Assembly (NCBI GenBank): GCA_032358255.1
Contig: JAULBX010004555.1
Location: forward strand, 65,280-129,279
Reading direction: 5' to 3'
DNA: 64,000 nt
From: Heterotrichella gracilis
Taxonomy: Eukaryota; Sar; Xanthophyceae; Tribonematales; Xanthonemataceae
A program made the position numbers and the translations under genes. The notes under the pieces were generated by a model. The model had not been told where the DNA came from, ran no database searches, and saw only the letters and a program-made list of their open reading frames with translations. This document shows, piece by piece, positions 56,971-64,000 of the stretch. Numbering within the stretch: the first letter of the stretch is position 1; every line of letters starts with the position of its first letter.

Positions 56971-59900
56971 ATGGAAAGGGCGCGTGCCAGCATGCATATG
57001 GAAACCGCGGCGTCAAGGATGGCCACGCGGGCGTCGTTCCTTCGCCGAGTGCACAGATACCAGCCGCTTGCCTTCAGGGACGCGGCGCTGGAGGCGGAAT
57101 TCCTCGAGCACCACACCAACCGGGGATCCCAGCTTGGGGAGGGGTTTTACACAGTGTTTATATTGGTGGCGGGGGCCCGTCACGTGCAGACCGCCGCCGC
57201 CTATTCCAACTCCGACCATGCTGTGTGGGCGCGAGCAGGTAAGGCCTAGGCCCTGGTGAGACAAATATGCATGGTCCTGGCATATGCATGCATTGCAGAG
57301 GGTTTAGGGTTTCTGTGTCACCTCTTGCTGCTCCTCACACCCAGCCCTGTGTGCAGGGTCGGCTGAGGGTTTAGGGTTTAGGGTCGACCGCAGGGTTTTT
57401 GTGTCGCCCCACGCTGCTCCTGACACCCATCCCTGTCTTTGCCCCAAACCCTAAACCCTAAACCATGCTGACACCCATCCCTGTCTTTGCCCCAAACCCT
57501 AAACCCTAAACCACGCTGACACCCATCCCTGTCTTTGCCCCAAACCCTAAACCCTAAACCACGCTGACACCCATCCCTGTCTTTGCCCCAAACCCTAAAC
57601 CCTAACCCACGCTGCTCCTGACGTCCATGCCTCAACCCTAAACCCTGAATCGTGAACCTTAAACCACGCTGACACCCAGTCCCGTCTGCAGCGGTAGAGA
57701 CTGCTTTGATATGGATGCTGTCAGCAGTGGGAGCATGGGCCAAGGTGAGCTCGCACAAACCCTAAACCCTAAACCCTAAACCCGAGGACTTTACTCGTGC
57801 TTAGGGCTTGGGGCATGGGCCAAAGTGAGCTCGCACAAACCCTAAACCCTACACCCTACACCCTAAATTCTAAACCCTACACCCGAGGACTTTACTCGTG
57901 CTTAGGGCTTGGGGCATGGGACAAGGTCAGCCCACACAAACCTGTCAGCCCATGCCTTGAGGTGTGCAAGACGTTTCCAAACCGGCCGCCTGTCTCTACC
58001 TCCAAGGGTTAACAATTCCTGGCCTGCAGGCGCGCCGCCCAACCCTCTGGCTGTACCTGCGCGACTGGCTGTACGCGGGTCAGCAGATGTTCATATGGAC
58101 ATGCGTGGTCAACATGCTCATAATTCAAAACATATTGTCAAAACATTGTAGAAAAAATGGGGAAAAATGGAGAAAAACAGCACTTCAGAAAGTTGTTGTT
58201 ACCCCGCTTGTAGGCGCGCCGCCCAACCCTCTGGCTGTACCTGCGCGACTGGCTGTACGCGGGTCAGCAGATGTTCATATGGACCTGCGTGGTCAACATG
58301 CTCATACCCCAAAACAATGTAGAAAAATGTAGAAAAAATGGGAGAAGATGGAGAAAAAAACAGCACTTCAAAAAGTTGCTGTTACCCCCGCTTGCAGGCG
58401 CGCCGCCCGACTCTTTAACTGTACCTGCGCGACTGGCTGTATGCGGGTCAGCAGATGTTCATATGGACATGCGTGGCAACATGCTCATAACCCAAAGCAA
58501 TGTAGAAAAAATGGAGAAAAAATGGAGAAAAACAGCACTTCAAAAAGTTGTTGTTACCCCCGCTTGCAGGCGCGGCGCCCGGCTGTTTGGCTGTACCTGC
58601 GCGACTGGCTGTATGCGGGTCAGCAGATGTTCATATGGACCTGTGTGGTCAACATGCTCATACCCTTCTTCAGCACATTCCCGTGGAGCTGCCCGCGCCT
58701 CTTTCTGCACCACGTGCGTACCCTTAACCCTAGTCCCTAAACCCTAGACAGTCTCCTTCCCTCAACACCATATACACCTTCCCCTGGAGCTGCCCGCGCC
58801 TATTCCTGCACCACGTGCGTACCCTAAACCCTAACCTCTAAATTCTTAGCACTCTCCTTCCTCACCACCTGTTCCTGCATCACATGCCCGCTTTGAACTG
58901 TAAATCCTAGTCATCAAACCCTAAACCCTGAACCCTAAGCAGTCCCCTTCCCTCAGCACCTTCCCGTGGAGGTGCCCGCGCCTGTTCCTACACCCAGGGT
59001 TGCTATCCCGAAAACCCCGAATTTCGCCTGAGGTCTAGCCAAAAGGGGTCTAATTTAGCCAATTATGATCAAAAATAATTACATAGGTAATTACACTTGT
59101 TTTTACATTACATTTTACATCATATGCTTAATTACTTGTAATTACATCTGATTACTCTTGTTTTTTTGTCATTTGCTATTTTCATTCCAATTTCGTTATA
59201 GATGTGCTATATAAGCTCCGCAGGGCCGGTTCAGAAGAAATGACAAGCGTCGAACACATTTTAGCAAGGGGAGAATCATTTTTGCACCTAAATATCTCCA
59301 AATATGGGGTCCATCACTGACATTCCTGTAAATAAATGCTTCCTTTTAACTTTTGACACCGGTTTTGGGGGTTTCTCGTCAAGCTCAGCTGAGTCGATTG
59401 GTACGCTCGCTTCATCCAAACTCATTCTATTTTACCTTGGCTGAGCATTGGCTAAGGATTTTGGGGGTGGGGACCCCCAATTTCGCCAATTTGGCTAAAT
59501 TTAGCCAAGTCTGGGAACCCTGCCTACACCACGTGCGCAACCTAAACCCTAACCCAGTCCTAAGCAAAATAATCCCTAAACCCTAACCCTAAACCGTAAA
59601 CACGTCATAAGCACCCTAAACCCTAAACCACCCTAAGCAGTCCCCTTCCCTCACCGCATTCCCGTGAAGCTGCCCGCGGCTGTTCCTGTACCACGTGCGT
59701 ACCCTAAACCCTAAACTCCCAACCCTTAGCAGTCATCTTCCTTGTTACCTTCCCGTGGAGCTGCCCGCGGCTATTTTCTGCACCACAAACGTGCATACAT
59801 CGGACCCTTAACCCTAAACCCTAAACCCCAAGCTTCCTGGGGAGCTGTCCGCGGCTGTCCCTGCACCATGTGCGTGCTTTGTACCCTACAAATACAATTA

Positions 59901-61161
59901 TCAGTTGTATTTAAATGGTTTTTTATACTAAATTAATTATATTCAATAAAAAGCCATTAACAGTCCCCTTCCTCATCACACCCAGGTTCCTGCACCACAT
60001 GCATCCTTTGAACCCTAAACCCTAAGCAGTGCCCCTCCTCTAACCACCACCCCTGTTCTCGCATCGCAGGTGGGCCTGGTGTTTGGAGCCCGGGTGGCGG
60101 GGCCTGCATGGATCGGCCTCATGCAGCTCCAGCTGTGGACCCTGCTAGGGTTTCAGGCGGCGCTGCTGGCCATGGACTGGGTGGTCAAAGGTGGGGAGAT
60201 AGGGTTTAGTGTATAGGGTTCAGGGGTTAGGGTTTTGGAGGGCAGTGCCTTTCATTCTGGGCATGGGTTGGATGCTCGTTGGCTGTGGTAGGGGAATTGG
60301 CATAAAAGAGGGCAATAAAAAATACATGTATAATTGCAATTGCAATAATGCAAAATGAATAAAAAATGCCCTCTTTTTTCCCTTCCTCTGTGCGCACTCC
60401 CCATCTCTGCTAGAACAGGCCTGCCTAGGTGTCATTTTTATTTTTATTTTTTCTTCTTTTTTGCCCTCATAGGCTGGCCCCTGGGATCCGAGATCCAATG
60501 TACCGAGGTCCTGCAGGCCTGGCCCTGCACCCCGGACCAAGAAGCCCGCATCTTTGGGAGTGTGCAGGGCCCGGTGTGCGATTTCCTCCCCTCCGTCACC
60601 TGCCACCTGCCCTTCACCCCCTTGCAGCAGTGCGTGGCCAATCGGGTGCTGCTATTTGCGCTGGCATCGGCTGTGGCGCTGTTGGCGGGGTGGCATTTTG
60701 AAAGACAAAGCCGAGAGGCGTTTCTGGTGGGGAAGCGACGGGGGGTGAGTGGGGCGGGTTGGGGTGGGGAGTGGGTGGGGACTGGGCCCCAGCTGGGGCA
60801 TCTGGTGTTAAGTGCTGGGTGAAATCTTGCAGGATGTTGGCGCTGGCATTGACACTCCCTCAAATGTGAATTCAAATTCAAACTCAATTGAAAATCAAAA
60901 TCAAGTGATTTAATCTGAAATCTGCAGGCGGCTCTAAGCTGGCGACCCCAGGGATGGCTGGACTCCAGGCTGGCAGCTGCCTGGGCGCGCGTTACCCTAG
61001 GGTTTTACAGGGCTTTGGAGGGTTTCATGCGCATGGAGATGGACCCCAAAGAGAGGGTGCTGATCGGCGTGTTTTTGCTGGTGGTGGTGGGTGGCGGTGC
61101 CTTGGGCTATGTATGTGTGGTGGCTTGGCGGCTGCTGTGTAGCGCAGTGCAGGTTTTCTGA
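56971..61161 (+). CDS. Six-helix membrane protein, tandem paralogue 2, 363 aa, 6 exons
   Basis: Exons: 56971-57238, 57692-57744, 58570-58713, 60070-60190, 60473-60744 and 60928-61161. All introns are GT-AG and in phase. The N-terminus holds YQPLAFRDAALEAEF, matching paralogue 1. Hydrophobic helices include FYTVFILVAGA, ALIWMLSAVGAWA, MFIWTCVVNMLIPFF, LWTLLGFQAALLAMDWVV, RVLLFALASAVALLAGW and RVLIGVFLLVVVGGGALGYV. The loop before helix 5 has cysteines 205, 214, 231, 239 and 249, with the same spacing as paralogue 1, ending TPLQQCVANRVLLF. The 53-nt exon 2 matches the 53-nt exon 3 of paralogue 1, so at least one intron pair predates the duplication; others were lost or gained. Function is unknown; membrane localisation is likely. 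The intron after exon 3 carries a hAT transposon. Confidence 0.78.
57330..57700 (+). repeat. 48-bp minisatellite derived from an intron end
   Basis: The phrase TGACACCCATCCCTGTCTTT starts at 57421, 57469, 57517 and 57565, a period of exactly 48 bp, each unit ending in CCCTAAACCCTAAAC. Related sequences at about 57335-57360 and 57669-57691 end in CTGCAG; the latter is the real acceptor of exon 2. The array thus copies the intron's 3' end. Confidence 0.88.
58025..60010 (+). repeat. About ten degenerate copies of paralogue-2 exon 3 ends
   Basis: Three long copies of the 5' part with their AG acceptors start at about 58030, 58214 and 58399, with a period of about 170-185 bp and near-identical sequence (LYLRDWLYAGQQMFIW region). 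After the real exon (58570-58713), shorter copies of the 3' part (TGGAGCTGCCCGCG, CTGTTCCTGCACCACGTGCG) lie at about 58775-58825, 58865-58890, 58960-58994 (continuing at 59523 after the transposon), 59650-59705, 59750-59795, 59828-59880 and 59980-60005, with CCCTAAACC heptamers between them. Confidence 0.87.
58995..59522. mobile_element. Non-autonomous hAT-type DNA transposon, 528 bp
   Basis: The element starts CAGGGTTG and ends with the inverse of CAGGGTTC, and is flanked by a perfect 8-bp target duplication CCTACACC (58987-58994 and 59523-59530). CAGGG termini with 8-bp duplications are the hallmark of hAT elements. Subterminal regions repeat GGCTAAATT/AATTTCGCC-like phrases near both ends, as expected for transposase binding. 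The interior is AT-rich (TAATTACA-like repeats) and has no transposase frame, so it is non-autonomous. It is inserted in a degenerate copy of paralogue-2 exon 3, inside an intron. The perfect duplication suggests a fairly recent insertion. Confidence 0.88.
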
Positions 61162-63283
61162 GCGAAAACCCCGTGATTGGCAGTTGAGTCTTGGGGTTAG
61201 GGTTTACGGGGACGGATTTGGGGAGGCGCCGGGGGTGCGTGTGGTTGGGGATGCATGTGGTTGGGGATGGACCCAGATAAATTCTAAAATCGATTTTAGT
61301 GGTCACCATGTACACCTTCATTTGTAGTACTGCGCAGGGTCAAGGGTTGACGTGGGTTAGTGTAAACACTCCGTTACATGTTACATAACCTGCATAACGC
61401 AAGTTAGATTAATTAATTGCCCCGTTTTGTCAGTTCAGACGGGTCAGCAGCAGCAGGGTAGGGCTCAGAGCACTGGAGGGTAGAGTCTGATGCACAGCAG
61501 TTAAGAGTTTAGTGCACCACAGTGTAGGTTATCTAGCTGGACACCGGGATATTAGATAGGTTATAAAAATGCAACCTATGTACAGGGGGTACAACTGAGT
61601 ACAAATATACGCACGTTACGTGCATGCCCTCAAGCAGTTTTCCATAAGCACCGTTTTTACACACCGCGCCACCCAGCTCTGTCTGGGTAGCGTTTTTTTT
61701 TATAACTTTCTCCTCCATTTTTGAAAACGCAAACCTCCATTTTGTTGTTTGATCCCTTTTGAGTTTGCTGCAAGTGACAGCCATCCCTGGGATGGGCCAT
61801 ATATTATGTCTCCACACCCAAAACGAACCAAGAGTTGCTTTTAACGTCTTCTCAGTGTGCCACCCAAGGCTTGTATAGTGCTGAGCTAGTAGCTTTCTGA
61901 CGCAGCCTGTCGTCGACCGATTGAATCTGCTGAGAAAGTCTGGATGAGGTCTATTTTGTGCCCTAGAGTCTAGGCCTGAGGCGCATGCTACTGCGCAGTC
62001 CCTGTAGGAGCACACCGTGACGGGTGAATCAGATTTTATCGACAACATTATTATTATCAACAATATTATTATTATTAATACAGGTGATCGGGTTTGTGAC
62101 TCAAAATTGGCACAGCCAGCTGGGGCAAGTTTAAAACAAAATTTGTAACGGTTGACAACAATGTACAAATATACATTTGTACATTGGGCAGTAGGGAACT
62201 TGGCAAGTTGGACGCAGTGCGCCACATCATGATGCATACGCGCTGCTCAGCTGGGCCAGGGGCCCCCGGTTGAACCTCAACTGACTCAGCAGATCAAATG
62301 CGTGATCTTCACAATGCCACATGATGTGCTGGCCATCGATGCCCAGATGGCAATCGCACCCAGTATCATGCGGTTTCCGTTTAATATATGGTAAGTACTA
62401 TGTACTATGTAAGACTGAATCACAGCTGTCACGCACACAATGTCCTTGCAAGTTGCCTGATAAACATTGCCCTTGTGCCAGAAGCCGCTTGTGGCCTTAG
62501 GGCAACTGAAGGCCGGTGCGAGCCGCTGCCAGGGTTTCACCACTGACAGTGGTAGAAAAACAGCGTGTCAGTGGCAGGTGAGGCAGTAACTGTTATTAAC
62601 TGTGACAGGTGAGGCAGTACATGTTATTAACTGTGACTGTTAGGCACACCTCACCGCGGTGCTCGCGATCATTATGACCAGTGGTATGATACCGCCGGTG
62701 GACCCACGTGCATAGCGACACAATTTAAGTCACAGGTCATGCGCACAGTGCTGACCCAGGGCCTGGGGCCACGGCACATGATCATGATATCAAGTTGACA
62801 TACAACGACCTGCAAGCTGCGCCATGGCCCATGCTCAATATAATGACCTGCAAGCCGCAAGCTGCGCCATGGAACATGGTTAATAAAATTACCCTCGACG
62901 GCCAGGGTCGAGTCACAGACTGCGTCCCAGCCACATGGCACTGCCCAAGCAACGCATGACCCTGAAACATGATAATATAATATATTATTATGAGGTTTGA
63001 AGTGGCAAGGGCGGGTGGAAAAGAGCTTGTCACAATGGGAAGGAAACCTTTCCAATATCACACCATGTGGATGACGGAGCAGACTCTGCTGCTGCAGGCG
63101 GTTGATTCAGCCACATGCGCCTCCCGTGAAGCGGTTCTCAATCCCAGGGAGGAGTGCACGCCTCCCAGGGGTGCATGCACACAGCACGCGAAACCATAAT
63201 AGAGAATGAAGGATGCGAATTGCCAATTCTAGGGGAGGGCAATTTTTAGGAACCCGGGTGACGTGGCACACAACATGCCCAGC
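61162..63283. other. Intergenic, with one unusual 234-codon minus-strand frame
   Basis: No recognised gene. On the minus strand 62237-61533 is open for 234 codons starting at an ATG, with a hydrophobic run of Ile/Leu from an ATT-repeat (around 62040-62080) and a Lys-rich part (KWRFAFSKMEEKVIKK). It matches no family I know, and the coding style differs from the genes here; it may be a repeat. Other parts show TTAACTGTGACAGGTGAGGC repeated near 62570-62640. Confidence 0.35.
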
Positions 63284-63477
63284 TCATTCCTCCCCTGCTG
63301 CCTCCTCCTCATCCCCCCCTTGCTCCTCCCCGCCTGCCGCCCCGTCCTCCGCTGCTGCCCCATCACCACCCTCTCCCTCCTCCTCGTTTTCCTCCCCTGC
63401 CACCTCATCCCCCCCTTCCTCCCCTGCCTCCAGCATGACTTCCTCCCCTTCCTCCTCATCCTCCTCCTCCACAGGAT
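63284..63477 (-). CDS. Possible acidic last exon of a gene entering from the right (partial)
   Basis: On the minus strand an AG acceptor at 63479-63478 is followed by an open frame ending in TGA at 63286-63284. It encodes about 64 residues, mostly Glu, Asp, Gly and Ala (EEEDEEEGEEVMLEAGEEGG at the start, DEEEAAGEE at the end). Such tails occur in chromatin and ribosome-assembly proteins. The plus strand is also open and Ser/Pro-rich here, as expected for such biased sequence, so coding direction is not certain. No upstream exon was identified before the window ends. Confidence 0.3.
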
Positions 63478-64000
63478 CTGCAGCAGGCACACCCACCCGT
63501 TATATCATTCATATCATTCTCTCTCACCTGATTACTTTATACCCTAGGCAAGATTCATCTGGCTTCGGGCTGGAATGCAGATATTTACTTGCTTATTTTA
63601 CTCTTTTCCCCGCGCAATTAGGAGTATGGAACAAGGCAGCCAGGGCAGCGTGTTGGCTACAGCACTTTGACGTGCCCATACTACCGTATATCCCACGCAC
63701 CCTAAACCCTAAACATACCCTAATCACTAAACCCCAACCCTAAACCTGCGCATACTGCGGTACACCCCACCCACTATTACCCTCCTCATGCTACATCCCA
63801 CGTTTGCAGAGAGGATGCACCTGCGCCAGGGCATAGCTGCAAGTGGTGCACGCAGTCACCCACCACCACCACCACCACCACCACCAAGGGCTCCCAGCGC
63901 AGCACCACCCGCCCTCACCCTGGCCGCCACATACAGTGAATGACCTGCTGCTGCCAACCTCCCCAGGCCCATCCCCAAATTGCATCCCTTTGCCGCCACA
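63478..64000. other. Right edge, no gene assigned
   Basis: Contains CCCTAAACC heptamers at about 63700-63745, a (CCA)n run at 63858-63888 and short plus-strand open stretches (for example 63630-63700, encoding WNKAARAACWLQHFDVPIL) that could be an exon of an unseen gene. The repeated phrase GCATACTGCGGTA/CCATACTACCGTA near 63678 and 63750 resembles an exon-end copy. Confidence 0.3.

Noticed and set aside
57421-57612. Regular 48-bp repeats as a CRISPR-like array
   Set aside because: The units are contiguous, with no unique spacers, and lie in a eukaryotic intron; it is a minisatellite.
1-64000. tRNA, rRNA or retrovirus-like element
   Set aside because: No cloverleaf with a matching T-loop, no rRNA block, and no reverse transcriptase, integrase, capsid or long terminal repeat was found by eye.

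Overview
This window is nuclear DNA from a photosynthetic eukaryote, most likely a chlorophyte green alga (a Cymbomonas-like prasinophyte is my guess, not something the sequence proves). The reasons are spliceosomal introns with GT-AG ends, a Tic20 plastid import channel, a plant-type soluble pyrophosphatase with a plastid-type leader, a plant-style PLAC8 protein, and plant-type telomere heptamers (TTTAGGG/CCCTAAA) scattered through introns and intergenic DNA. Coding GC is high and intergenic islands are AT-rich.

Layout, left to right: an exon of a minus-strand gene that leaves the window (355-504); a PLAC8 gene (2808-4817, minus); a 21-exon coiled-coil protein with AT-hooks (6531-16892, minus), divergent from an intronless LSM5 (17409-17696, plus); a CAMK-like protein kinase (19836-28383, minus, with a 100-N assembly gap), divergent from a soluble inorganic pyrophosphatase (31314-35030, plus); an S10 serine carboxypeptidase (37610-42844, plus); an unidentified membrane protein (45249-46921, minus), divergent from Tic20 (47244-49180, plus); two tandem paralogous six-helix membrane proteins (50613-55119 and 56971-61161, plus) that share an exactly spaced five-cysteine signature; and at the right edge a possible acidic last exon on the minus strand. 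Exon models were built by hand. For eight genes every intron joins in phase into an uninterrupted reading frame; the kinase has one uncertain exon and one exon broken by the gap.

The genes are not an operon or pathway. The unifying signal is at DNA level. All eight complete multi-exon genes, and the partial exon at the left edge, are flanked by degenerate copies of their own exon ends. Copies of an exon's 5' part lie upstream of it and copies of its 3' part lie downstream, usually with the splice site, often separated by telomere-like heptamers. The rule holds on both strands and continues past stop codons into 3' flanks. The single-exon LSM5 gene shows none. This exon-end echo is the main candidate for an undescribed process. 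An intact-looking non-autonomous hAT transposon with a perfect 8-bp target duplication sits inside one such copy.
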